A program made the translations under genes and the position numbers. Below the pieces are notes generated by a model. The model was not told the DNA's origin. It worked only from the letters and a program-made list of their open reading frames with translations, and did no database searches. A stretch of DNA of 64,000 nucleotides. It comes from Calothrix sp. NIES-4105 (lineage in GTDB: Bacteria; Cyanobacteriota; Cyanobacteriia; Cyanobacteriales; Nostocaceae). This document shows positions 52,499 to 61,752 of this stretch, piece by piece. Position 1 is the first letter of the stretch. Every line of letters begins with the position of its first letter. Location: the NCBI RefSeq assembly GCF_002368415.1, contig NZ_AP018290.1, forward strand, positions 6,275,614-6,339,613, read 5' to 3'.

Positions 52499-52602
52499 TA
52501 CATGCTTAGTACATGTTTAAAAATAGTGCGCGCGGACTTGATTAATTAACAGTTGATGATGGGAGCATCTGCCCCAGTGTTATTAAATGGTATTTAGGTG
52601 TC

Positions 52603-54861
52603 ATGACTCAGGTGGGTAATTTCAATAGTAAATCTCAGACTAATAGTACTCAATATAGTACTATATTGACTTCAAACGACGAAGCGCTACTAGGGGGATT
52701 AATAGATCTCCTTGCAGACCTTAATATCATCAACTTACCTGAGACTGACACTTTAAATTATCAAGAAATAACAACAATTGAATATGAAGAAATATTAAAT
52801 CAGCCAACTAAGGCTAACTTAAAAGTGGATAATTTCATTGAATTAACAGAATCTTCAATCGATTCGAGCAATGAGCTGAAATTATTCACTGATGTAAAGT
52901 ACGCTGTCGTAGAAACTCAAGCTCATAACCCTTCTCTAAATCCAACTCCCCCTTCCCTTGAAGGGAACTCTGTTGGGGGGTTAGGTTTTTCAGATAACAC
53001 AGACACTACTCTTGCTGCGTTTGAACAATTACAAAACATCTTAGTTGGACCAGAGTTAACAGATTTGCAACTTATTACAAACAAACTTAACAATAGTCTT
53101 AGCAAGTTAGAACATCAAATCTATGACCACAATGCTTTAATTGAGTTAATTGTACCTTGTATTCACGAAATATTAAGACTTAAAATCGGTGAGTCTAAAG
53201 AAGATATAGTAAAAGTAATTGCTCCAATTATCGATGAAGTGATTCAAAATCGTGCTGGGCAAGACAAAATTAGTATGGGTTCCGCTTTAGCTCCTGTTAT
53301 TCCTGAAGCTATTTCTCAACAAATTCATAACGCACCCCAAGAAGTAAGTGAAGCTCTTGCTCCTACAATTGGACGAGCAATAAAAAAACAAATTGAAATT
53401 GAGCAGGATACTGTTGTAGATGCTCTTTATCCTATTATTGGTAGCACAATTTCTAAATACATGGCAGAAACTATCCGCGCGATTAATCAACAAATAGAGG
53501 ATAGTCTTAGTCTCAAAGGTATTCAACGTAAAATTAGTGCTAAACTACAAGGAATTTCGGAAGCCGAATTAATATTTAGACAGTCAATAAATTTTACTGT
53601 TCAAGCTATTTTTTTAATTCACAAAACATCGGGTTTAATTATCTCGGATATTCAACATCCGTCTGCTCAAATTGAATCAGAAATGGTTGCTGGAATGTTA
53701 ACCGCTATTCGTAGTTTTGCAAACGACTGTATTATTAAATCTGGCACCACTTCTGAATTAGATGCTATCGAGTATGGTACTGACAAAATTATTTTAGAAG
53801 TAGCAGGTTACTGCTATTTAGCTATTGTTGTCAAAGGTGATCCCTCAAAAAAATTTATTTTTAAAATGCGACAAACTCTTATCGAAATCGTTAGAGAACA
53901 TGGAGATATAATTGAACACTTTGATGGAGACTCTGCAACAGTACCATTACAAATTAATCTCGCCTTAGAAATATTAAGAGATAATACTAATGAAGTAGAT
54001 ACAAGTCAGAGTCATAAAAATAAGCCATCACCGCTAATTTTACTTACCTTTGGTATACTTGGCGCCATTTTTATCCCTTTTAGCATTTGGAAATATCATA
54101 CTGAAGTAATTCGCAGCGTTGAAGATAAAACCGAATCCGCTTTAGCTTCGGCGCCCGAATTAGCAGTATATCGTATATATGTCAAGGAAAATCATGGCAA
54201 ACTCAAGCTAACTGGACGAGTACCAAATCAACCTTTAAGCCAAAAAGCTGCACAAATTGCTGCTACTGCTGCTCGTTCTTGGTCAATAGATAATCAAATT
54301 TTAGCAGTCGAAGTACCAGCAGACCCCGTAATCGCTGCGTCTGAAGTCAAACGAGTCACCGAAGTTTTCAATCAAATTAAAGGAACAGCTATTTCAACTC
54401 AATACATCGATGGTCGAGTTTCGATTCAAGGCAGTGTCAGAAACAGCTTAGATGTTACAATGATTACAAATACGTTTGAAAAAATTCCAGGTGTCAAGCT
54501 TGTTTCAAGCGCAATAGAAGTACCACCACGCAAAATTGGTATTAGATTTTACTTTAATTCCAATTCTGGGGCGTTAATTACAGCAGATTTGAGTTCAAAA
54601 GTAGAGCAAGTTAAGTCTTTTTTGATTCAATATCCAGTTAAGCGTTTGAAAATAACTGGTTATAGTTATTCTCCGTCGTCTACAAAAGATTCACAAACGC
54701 TAGCATTAAAGCGCGCGCAAGCTGTTAAAGGAGCGTTAATTAATCTAGGTATCGACAGCGTGCGTTTGGAGACTGCTGGTAAAACAAATTTACCACCGGG
54801 GGTTGATAGCCAGAATCCGGAATGGCAAAAACGTTGTGTATTATTAGAGCCAGAAATTTAG
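52603..54861 (+). CDS. Membrane protein with roadblock-like, BON and OmpA-like domains
   Basis: A 752-residue protein. A disordered N terminus (1-160, with a repeat insertion at about 109-129) leads to helical repeats (about 180-300) of the type APIIDEVIQNRAG. A possible roadblock/LC7-like region (about 330-440) includes IFLIHKTSGLIISDIQHPSA. One transmembrane helix (477-497) follows. Two BON-like segments lie at 515-640 (VYRIYVKENHGKLKLTGRVP). The C-terminal part (about 645-752) resembles OmpA/MotB (SQTLALKRAQAVKGALINLG), which binds peptidoglycan. It is 13 bp from the GTPase gene. The roadblock call is tentative. Confidence 0.78.
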   Translation: MTQVGNFNSKSQTNSTQYSTILTSNDEALLGGLIDLLADLNIINLPETDTLNYQEITTIEYEEILNQPTKANLKVDNFIELTESSIDSSNELKLFTDVKYAVVETQAHNPSLNPTPPSLEGNSVGGLGFSDNTDTTLAAFEQLQNILVGPELTDLQLITNKLNNSLSKLEHQIYDHNALIELIVPCIHEILRLKIGESKEDIVKVIAPIIDEVIQNRAGQDKISMGSALAPVIPEAISQQIHNAPQEVSEALAPTIGRAIKKQIEIEQDTVVDALYPIIGSTISKYMAETIRAINQQIEDSLSLKGIQRKISAKLQGISEAELIFRQSINFTVQAIFLIHKTSGLIISDIQHPSAQIESEMVAGMLTAIRSFANDCIIKSGTTSELDAIEYGTDKIILEVAGYCYLAIVVKGDPSKKFIFKMRQTLIEIVREHGDIIEHFDGDSATVPLQINLALEILRDNTNEVDTSQSHKNKPSPLILLTFGILGAIFIPFSIWKYHTEVIRSVEDKTESALASAPELAVYRIYVKENHGKLKLTGRVPNQPLSQKAAQIAATAARSWSIDNQILAVEVPADPVIAASEVKRVTEVFNQIKGTAISTQYIDGRVSIQGSVRNSLDVTMITNTFEKIPGVKLVSSAIEVPPRKIGIRFYFNSNSGALITADLSSKVEQVKSFLIQYPVKRLKITGYSYSPSSTKDSQTLALKRAQAVKGALINLGIDSVRLETAGKTNLPPGVDSQNPEWQKRCVLLEPEI
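52928..52989. repeat. Palindromic repeat inside the OmpA-like gene
   Basis: CCAACTCCCCCTTCCCTTGA is followed by its imperfect complement AAGGGAACTCTGTTGGGGGG. It encodes NPTPPSLEGNSVGGLGF in frame, inside a disordered linker. The sequence resembles common interspersed cyanobacterial repeats. Confidence 0.8.
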
Positions 54862-54874
54862 TATTAGTATTATT

Positions 54875-55396
54875 ATGTCAACAATATCTAAAAAAATATG
54901 TTTAGTTGGTGATTTTGCAGTTGGTAAAACTAGTTTAATTCGACGATTCGTAGATAGGCAGTTTAGCGATAAATATTTATCTACGGTTGGAGTAAAAATA
55001 TCACGTAAGGCAGTAGATTTAATAGACATAGATTCACAGCAAAAAGAGTTACAGCTATTAATATGGGATATTGAAGGTAGTAATAAATTCAAGTCGATTG
55101 CTCCTACATATTTTCAAGGTGCAAAAGGCGCCATTATTGTTGCCGATGTAACTCAACAAGAAACGCTTACAAATATCAGTGAGCATATCCAAAACTTTCT
55201 TTTAGTAAATCCTCAAGCATCTATAGTTGTAGCGCTGAACAAATCCGACTTAATCGAAGCTGAATATCTAGAAAAAATTAGGCAAATGTATCAGTTTGAT
55301 AATCAAAATCATGTGTTATCTACATATCTTACTTCTGCAAAAACAGGAAAAAATGTTGATGAAATGTTTCAGTTATTGGCTCATTCATTAGTTTAA
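54875..55396 (+). CDS. Rab-like small GTPase
   Basis: A 173-residue Ras-superfamily GTPase. The P-loop GDFAVGKT is at 12-19, switch I contains the Thr in LSTVGVK, switch II reads WDIEGSNKF (where Rab proteins have DTAGQE), NKSD gives base recognition, and SAKTG closes the fold. The missing switch II Gln suggests slow GTP hydrolysis without a partner, which could be supplied by a roadblock-type protein. It is between the OmpA-like gene (13 bp before) and the hybrid kinase (61 bp after). It is cytosolic, with no lipid-anchor signal seen. Confidence 0.9.
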   Translation: MSTISKKICLVGDFAVGKTSLIRRFVDRQFSDKYLSTVGVKISRKAVDLIDIDSQQKELQLLIWDIEGSNKFKSIAPTYFQGAKGAIIVADVTQQETLTNISEHIQNFLLVNPQASIVVALNKSDLIEAEYLEKIRQMYQFDNQNHVLSTYLTSAKTGKNVDEMFQLLAHSLV

Positions 55397-55457
55397 TACT
55401 ATAGTCACTAAATTAATCAAATAAAACTAGTTTATCTAAAATTTACTAAAAAATCAC

Positions 55458-57776
55458 ATGAATACATTACTGAGTAATCTATTTTTCGTCAATTTAATTG
55501 AATATTTGACTATCTGTGAAAACTATAAAATTGTAGAAGCGTCATCAAACGTAAAGCATTTTTCAGATAATCCAAATCAAGTTAAGCAAGGTAGCGATAT
55601 CAGAATTAGTTTTCCTGAGTTAACGGGGACTGAAGAAATTTTAAATGATATATTACAAGGTACACAAAATCATTTTAATATTGACGGAGTAAGCCGTTCG
55701 TTTGATGATTTATCACCATTATATATAGATATACATATTATTAAAAATATTAAAGCCAACTCTGAGCAAAAAGAATTAATGATTTTGATTGTAGATTCAA
55801 CAGAGCGGATGGTGATGGAACAATCACTGATGCAAAGTGCCAATCAAGCGAATTTACTATTACGTAATCTTACCGCATCAAAACAGTATATCGAGCAAAT
55901 TTTAACTTCGATGTCTGATGCAATGATTACAACAACACCATCAGGAAACATTAAAAGAATTAATCCTGCTACTCTTGTTCTTTTAGAATATGAAGAAACC
56001 GAAATAATTGGTAGACAGATATCAACGCTTTTTAAAGGAATTGAAGCTGCTGAAGAAAGTGAAGTCGAAGCTAGCGTAAGAACGAAAAGCGGTAAAACTA
56101 TTCCTGTTGCTGTTTCTTGTTCGATGCTGCAAACTGATATTGAGCATTTTCAAGGTTACGTTTATATTGTTCGCGATATGAGTGAACGCAAATCAGCAGA
56201 ACTTGCCAAACAGCAATTTATGGCAATGATTAGCCATGAAATTCGGACACCAATTACATCGGTGACTGGAATGGCAACTCTGTTATTGAATACTAAAATG
56301 ACTTCAGAACAACGTGATTTTGTTGAAACTATTTATACTAGTGGCATTGCACTGCATAAAATCATCAACGATATTCTTGATTTTTCTAAAATTGAAGCTG
56401 GAAAACTAGAGTTAGAAGCACAACCCTTTGAAGTTAGACGTTGCATTGATGAAGCAATTAATTTACTGGCGCCTTCTGCAAAAGAAAAAGCTTTAAAATT
56501 GAGGTTTGTTGATACTTCCGATACTCCCAAAATGGTAGTTGGTGATGTTACGCGCGTGCGGCAAATTTTAGTCAACTTAATCAGCAACGCTATCAAATTT
56601 ACCAATACTGGCAGTATTGAAGTTTGTGTTAATCCTATAACAACTAGCAATACTGAAACTAAATCAAATACAATTATACTACAAGTTAGTGTTAAAGATA
56701 CAGGAGTTGGAATTGAAGCAGCCCAAAAAGAACGTTTGTTTAAAGTATTCAGTCAAGTCAACTCATCGATTACACGACAATATGGAGGTACTGGTTTAGG
56801 GCTAGCTATTTGCAAACAATTATGTGAGTTGATGGGTGGTACAATTTGGGTGGAGAGTGAAAAAGATAAAGGCAGTACTTTTTACTTCACGATAGAGGTA
56901 GAGGCAATTCCTGAAGATATTGCTAGTACTGTTTGCCGAGGTGCAGAACCGCTGACAGTTCAAGATTTAGATATTATAAGTGATGCAAAAATAGATTTAA
57001 TAGCTCAAGAACACCCGTTAAAAATATTGTTGGTTGAAGACCATGCCATCAATCAGAGGATGATAAAGTTGATGTTACAGCGTATGGGTTATGAGCCAGC
57101 AGTTGCAAATAATGGTTTAGAGGCACTTAATGTATTGCGTACTGAACCTTATGATGTTGTCTTAATGGATATGCAAATGCCAGAAATGGACGGTTTAACC
57201 GCAGCAAAACATATCCAACAAGAATGGGCGCCCGTGCAACGTCCAGCAATTATCGCACTAACAGCTAGCACAATGTGGGAACAACGCGAGCGCTGTTTAG
57301 GATTAGGAATTGATGACTATCTTAGCAAACCTATTCGGATTGGTGAACTCGTCGAAGCTTTAAAAAAATGCCGACAATTAGATATTCCAATTTATAACTC
57401 AAATACTCATTATTGTATTGACTCAAAAGCTTTGCAAGAAATTCTTAACATAGCTAATTTTAACTCAACAATCAACGCTAAAAAATTCGTTGTAGAAATA
57501 ATAGACTTATATCTCGATGATGCTCCTAAATTACTGCAAGGCATCCAAGAAGCACATTTACAAACCAATCTTAAAAACCTGCAAAGACTATCGCACACCC
57601 TCGGGTCTACCAGCGCAACATTAGGAGCAACTTATCTTGGAGAATTGTGTAAACAAGTAGAAGAAATAGCAGCGCCCGAAACCTTAATAGGAATCGAAGA
57701 AAAACTCAATAAAATCGAAGCAGAATATCAACAAGTGCAAATCGCACTATTATCTGAACGCCAAAAATATACATAA
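55458..57776 (+). CDS. Hybrid histidine kinase with PAS, receiver and HPt
   Basis: A 772-residue protein. The first 130 residues are unclear. A PAS domain (140-255) contains MSDAMITTTPSGNIKRINPA. HisKA has ISHEIRTPITSVTG, HATPase has DTGVGIEAAQKERLFKVFSQ and YGGTGLGLAI. The receiver carries ILLVEDHAINQ and VLMDMQMPEMDG. The C-terminal HPt has the phosphorylated His in RLSHTLGSTSATLGA. This is a complete phosphorelay chain in one protein. It follows the GTPase gene in the same direction, and the next gene is convergent. Confidence 0.94.
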   Translation: MNTLLSNLFFVNLIEYLTICENYKIVEASSNVKHFSDNPNQVKQGSDIRISFPELTGTEEILNDILQGTQNHFNIDGVSRSFDDLSPLYIDIHIIKNIKANSEQKELMILIVDSTERMVMEQSLMQSANQANLLLRNLTASKQYIEQILTSMSDAMITTTPSGNIKRINPATLVLLEYEETEIIGRQISTLFKGIEAAEESEVEASVRTKSGKTIPVAVSCSMLQTDIEHFQGYVYIVRDMSERKSAELAKQQFMAMISHEIRTPITSVTGMATLLLNTKMTSEQRDFVETIYTSGIALHKIINDILDFSKIEAGKLELEAQPFEVRRCIDEAINLLAPSAKEKALKLRFVDTSDTPKMVVGDVTRVRQILVNLISNAIKFTNTGSIEVCVNPITTSNTETKSNTIILQVSVKDTGVGIEAAQKERLFKVFSQVNSSITRQYGGTGLGLAICKQLCELMGGTIWVESEKDKGSTFYFTIEVEAIPEDIASTVCRGAEPLTVQDLDIISDAKIDLIAQEHPLKILLVEDHAINQRMIKLMLQRMGYEPAVANNGLEALNVLRTEPYDVVLMDMQMPEMDGLTAAKHIQQEWAPVQRPAIIALTASTMWEQRERCLGLGIDDYLSKPIRIGELVEALKKCRQLDIPIYNSNTHYCIDSKALQEILNIANFNSTINAKKFVVEIIDLYLDDAPKLLQGIQEAHLQTNLKNLQRLSHTLGSTSATLGATYLGELCKQVEEIAAPETLIGIEEKLNKIEAEYQQVQIALLSERQKYT

Positions 57777-57782
57777 AAGTAA

Positions 57783-57803
57783 GGTGGGCAATGCCCACCC
57801 TAC
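57783..57803. repeat. GGTGGGCAATGCCCACC palindrome
   Basis: A perfect palindrome at the junction of two convergent genes. The TAG stop of the downstream minus-strand gene (57800-57802) overlaps its end. Copies are at 43600-43620 and 62767-62787. Confidence 0.85.
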
Positions 57804-59977
57804 AACAAATGGCGCAACCTATGCATAAAAGCGGAAACATTGCAAGGAACATTAATATAATCGAAACATCCCAATTTCAACGCTGTTTCGACATAGTGCG
57901 TTTGAGTAGCTAACCATAACACCTTTGTACGTTGCATAACTTTACAACGTTTAAATTCTTTGAGTAAATCTAGACCATTTACATTGGGCAGATCATCCTC
58001 TAATAAAATAACTTTACCGTATAAACTAGGGCTATTTCCTGCAAGTGACAGCGCCCGTTGCCCATCTTGTAACCAATGGGCATGATAACCTCTAATTTCA
58101 AGGGCGCCCATTATTTTATGAGCAAATTCAGAGTCACGATGCAGTAAAATAACGTCTAATAATGGAAGTGGATGTGTCTTTAACGGTTGCCACGTAGCAG
58201 GTAATACGCGGTATCCCGATACTTTAGCTTGCTCCAGAACTGATACAGCTTGTTTGTAAAGAGATTGGATGTCTTTACCGTCTTCAGGATACTGTGCTAC
58301 ACCAGCACTAAAAGTAGCGCTTATATCTATATTATTTTCTTCAATATCAGAAACAGAAAATTCGATTTGTCGCAATGATTCCAACACAAGAGCTAACCAG
58401 TCTATACCCTCACCCCGACTCAATCCGTACATTCCAATAATAAACTCGGCGCCGTTCCAACGTGAAACAACATCTTCATTCCGCAGTTCTTGACGTAAAA
58501 GTTGAGCTAGCTTACGTAACATTTGATCCCCAAGCCGATGTCCATAATCGCGATTAATTTGGGATAATTTATCTAACGTTACTACTGCCATACAAAACGG
58601 CTGTTGATACTGCGAAGCTAAATATATAAACTTATCTATATCTTGACTCGAACGGTGACGGTTGGGTAAACCTGTTAAAGTATCTATTTCTGCTTGCTCA
58701 CGCAGTAAACGCACGCGCTCTAAACGATTAAAAATACGGGTTATTAACTCTGGTGCTACCACAGGTTTACTTACATAATCATCACCTCCTGCTGCAAATA
58801 CATTTTGAATTGTTAGAGCGTCGCGCTGTCCGGTTAAAAATAAAATTGGCAACCATGCCCATTTAGAATTATTACGTATAATTTTACACAATTCAATCCC
58901 ATCTACATCGGGCATTTGCACATCGAGAATTAGCAAGTCTGGTATTACAGCATCTAATTCTTCCCAAAGCTGCTGTGGGTTATCAAGAATAGTAACTTGT
59001 AATCCCCAAGGTTCTAACAAAGTTCGCACCAGACGCGAGACAAGTTTGTCGTCATCTACCACCATTACCTTTGCTTCAGGTTTTTTCGATAAATCAACTA
59101 ATTTGTGAGTTTCTATATGAGGAAGCGTGACATTATCTTGAAGCGCGCGTTTTAACACGTCAACGTCAAGAAGGTTTGACTTATGTTCTTCACTTTGCTT
59201 GTTTTGTATATTACTATTGAGCGTCTTACTTGTTTGGTGTTGTTGATTTGATGTGTCAATTGATGCGATTGGTATATTAATTTTATTAGGAAGCGGTTTT
59301 TGAAAAGCTGGGTTAAGACGATACCCCATTCCATATACAGTTTCTATTAAATCGGAGGCGCCGACAGGTTTGAGTTTTTGTCGCAACCGTTTAATAAGTG
59401 CCCTAACAGTCTCTGGGCCTGGTGGTTCATCTTCCAACGACCATAATTTACTTAGAATATTCGTTTGACTATGAATTTTTTGACTACTCTGCATGAACAA
59501 TTCAAGTAAGCCATATTCTTTTGCAGTTAAATTAAGTAAGATTTCGCCAAATTTAACTTCACATAAACTTGGGTCTAACTGCAAATCTCCCCATGTTAAT
59601 ACTAAAGAAGCAGTCATCGTTTTACGACGCAACAACGCGCGGATGCGTGCTTCGAGTTCTGGCAGCGATATCGACTTTACCGCATAATCATCGGCGCCAG
59701 CATCAAGACCCACTATCTTATCATCGCTAACACCCCTAGCAGTTAAAAGCAGCACCGGAACATCTAAACCCTTCGCACGCAGCTTGCGACAAAAGCTAAT
59801 ACCATCAAGTTTTGGTAACATTACATCTAAAACAATCAAATCATAATTACTAGCTTCGATATAATCCCAACCTTCTATTCCATCCTCTGCCACGTCAACA
59901 ACATAATTCTGCTCGACTAAATTAGCTTTAAGCAGTTCGGAAAATATTTCATCATCGTCAACAAGCAGAATTCTCAT
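57800..59977 (-). CDS. REC-wHTH-REC-GGDEF(degenerate)-REC response regulator
   Basis: A 725-residue protein. Receiver 1 (Asp51 in LIVLDVMLPKLDG) is followed by an OmpR-type winged helix (about 125-225, LNLTAKEYGLLELF, ETVRALIKRLRQKL). Receiver 2 (about 303-420) has LLILDVQMPDVDG. The GGDEF-like domain has RWNGAEFIIG where GGDEF should be, so it is probably not a cyclase, though RNED is kept. A third receiver-like part ends the protein (VILLEDDLPNVNG). It could bind DNA and cyclic di-GMP. It converges with the hybrid kinase gene and may be its partner. Confidence 0.92.
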   Translation of the reverse strand: MRILLVDDDEIFSELLKANLVEQNYVVDVAEDGIEGWDYIEASNYDLIVLDVMLPKLDGISFCRKLRAKGLDVPVLLLTARGVSDDKIVGLDAGADDYAVKSISLPELEARIRALLRRKTMTASLVLTWGDLQLDPSLCEVKFGEILLNLTAKEYGLLELFMQSSQKIHSQTNILSKLWSLEDEPPGPETVRALIKRLRQKLKPVGASDLIETVYGMGYRLNPAFQKPLPNKINIPIASIDTSNQQHQTSKTLNSNIQNKQSEEHKSNLLDVDVLKRALQDNVTLPHIETHKLVDLSKKPEAKVMVVDDDKLVSRLVRTLLEPWGLQVTILDNPQQLWEELDAVIPDLLILDVQMPDVDGIELCKIIRNNSKWAWLPILFLTGQRDALTIQNVFAAGGDDYVSKPVVAPELITRIFNRLERVRLLREQAEIDTLTGLPNRHRSSQDIDKFIYLASQYQQPFCMAVVTLDKLSQINRDYGHRLGDQMLRKLAQLLRQELRNEDVVSRWNGAEFIIGMYGLSRGEGIDWLALVLESLRQIEFSVSDIEENNIDISATFSAGVAQYPEDGKDIQSLYKQAVSVLEQAKVSGYRVLPATWQPLKTHPLPLLDVILLHRDSEFAHKIMGALEIRGYHAHWLQDGQRALSLAGNSPSLYGKVILLEDDLPNVNGLDLLKEFKRCKVMQRTKVLWLATQTHYVETALKLGCFDYINVPCNVSAFMHRLRHLL

Positions 59978-60117
59978 TTAATTTAATTAACTATCGATGA
60001 TTGGTCTACAGTGGTTTCTAAGTAGCCTAAGCTAAAAATTATATTAAATCCACCGTGGAAATAAGGAATTATGATTATGATAATGATTATATATAGCAAA
60101 AAATTATAAATTATGAT

Positions 60118-60340
60118 GATCCCCCCACTACCCCGCGCTCAGGAGGCTACTGTGTACACACAAGTTTCTCAAAGTCATCTTTTCTTCCTTTCTTCTCTTC
60201 CTTTGTGTCCTTCGTGCCTTTGTGGTTTATCTTTATAAGGAACCACAAAGACACAAAGGGCACAAAGAGGAAATACAAGAAGGATTATAGAGATGTGTGT
60301 ACACCATAGCCTTGATAAGGGGGGAACAAGAAGGGGGATC
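60118..60340. repeat. Long composite palindrome, copy B
   Basis: The same nested layout as at 25223: GATCCCCCCACTACCCC near the left and AAGGGGGATC near the right, GGCTACTGTGTACACAC / GTGTGTACACCATAGCC inside, and CTTTGTGTCC...GTGGTTT / AACCACAAAGACACAAAG in the centre. It ends 10 bp before the stop of the NurA-like gene and fills the 372-bp gap. Confidence 0.85.
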
Positions 60341-60349
60341 AAAATTACA

Positions 60350-61561
60350 TTAAGCAATACTTCCCCGCTTCCGAGCTTCTTTGTAAGAAGTACCCACATT
60401 TCTTAACCCAGCTTTAATCATTTGCCGTTCTAAAACCGAGAAAAAGCGAGCTTTATCACCACCTTTAACGACAGCTTGGTTGTGTGCTTCTGCAATAGCT
60501 ACAGGATAACCGTAACCTTTTTGCACCTGAGCTAGCATCAAACCTAACGATTCATCAAATAATTGCGTATCTTCCGCAACCCATCTCGGTACTTCTATAC
60601 GCGCAATCTCAGTACCAACATGAACGTAACAAAAATAAATTTGCTGGTCTTGGTACAAATCGAGAATCCGAGCATTACTACGCCACAAGGGTCCGCGCTG
60701 TCCAGGTTGAAGTTGTGTTGCCCAAAGGGTGCTATCGCGCAACGGGTCAAATACTTTACATGGAACTTTATCGTTTTGGTTCGGGCAAAAACTAGCACAA
60801 TCTGGTACGGGATGAGTACAAGCAAGCAAACGTAAAAAGTTCACTCCCTCAACGTTACGCGAAGCGCTAAGATAACCCATCAAAGGCGCCCGTGCTTCCT
60901 TCATTTGGTTCCACGCTTCTAATATTGGGGGTAAAATATGTTCGCGCGCTTCTAAAGGTAGCTGTTCGAGGAACCAGTAAATGAGCGAACCATCTACCAT
61001 TGCGAGAGTTGGAACGCGCGGATTCAGCTGATGATTTAAAAGGGGAGTTTGTGTATTTACAACACCGCAAGCTAACTCTGCCAAAACTGTCGCTTCCGAA
61101 GCAGTACGACGGAAACTCATCCATTCTTCGGTACGTATTCCCCATTTACGCGAAGCATACAAATCTTCAGGACGGTAAAATACTTCCGGCAAACTATCGA
61201 GAAGTGGATGCTTATTTTGTCCGTAGTGTAAAACAACTCTTCCAATATTAAGGAGATAACAATAAGCTATTTCGTGATGATTCGGTGCTATCTGCGAACC
61301 ATCAGTAGCAATAACAGTATGAACCTTCGGTGGAACTGGAATATCAACGCGCGTACTGAGCGGTTCAATAGGAGTAGCATTGGCAAAGACAATTCGCTCT
61401 TTCCACTTATCTTGTTTATCGACAAGCTCATCTTGACGCGCGAAAGCATCAACTAAATATTTAGACGCTAATTCTAGACGCTTTTGGCTTGCAGCAGCTT
61501 CTTGCGTCAGATGCTGACTCAAACCTTGAATTTGACGCGCGAGTTTTGTTAAGTCAAGCAT
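60350..61561 (-). CDS. NurA-domain nuclease-like protein
   Basis: A 403-residue protein. The NurA-type metal sites are visible as ATDGSQIAPN (about 88-97) and AMVDGSLIYW (about 188-197), with TEIARIEVPRWVAED later. NurA is a 5'-3' nuclease that works with the HerA helicase in end resection, mostly known from archaea. A cluster of four cysteines (CTHPVPDCASFC, then VPC at about 250-270) is unusual and could bind metal. No herA is in view. It begins with ATG at 61561, with a heptamer repeat just upstream. Confidence 0.85.
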   Translation of the reverse strand: MLDLTKLARQIQGLSQHLTQEAAASQKRLELASKYLVDAFARQDELVDKQDKWKERIVFANATPIEPLSTRVDIPVPPKVHTVIATDGSQIAPNHHEIAYCYLLNIGRVVLHYGQNKHPLLDSLPEVFYRPEDLYASRKWGIRTEEWMSFRRTASEATVLAELACGVVNTQTPLLNHQLNPRVPTLAMVDGSLIYWFLEQLPLEAREHILPPILEAWNQMKEARAPLMGYLSASRNVEGVNFLRLLACTHPVPDCASFCPNQNDKVPCKVFDPLRDSTLWATQLQPGQRGPLWRSNARILDLYQDQQIYFCYVHVGTEIARIEVPRWVAEDTQLFDESLGLMLAQVQKGYGYPVAIAEAHNQAVVKGGDKARFFSVLERQMIKAGLRNVGTSYKEARKRGSIA

Positions 61562-61573
61562 AGAAATAAGTAA

Positions 61574-61600
61574 AAAGTGCTGAGTGCTGAGTGCTGAGTG
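61574..61600. repeat. Short STRR heptamer array
   Basis: Three to four copies of GTGCTGA (AAGTGCTGAGTGCTGAGTGC) in the leader of the NurA-like gene. It is the same unit as at 9805-9912. Confidence 0.88.
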
Positions 61601-61752
61601 TAAAGATAGAATATATTCGGTCTGTAAAAGTTCTGAGTTTAATTTAGAAGTTATAAAAGTGATAATTATATCAGGTATTATATACGATAAACTTATATAC
61701 AGATACGTTTTTGTTAATAATTCTAAATCAAAGTTTTAAATTCACCTAGCTA

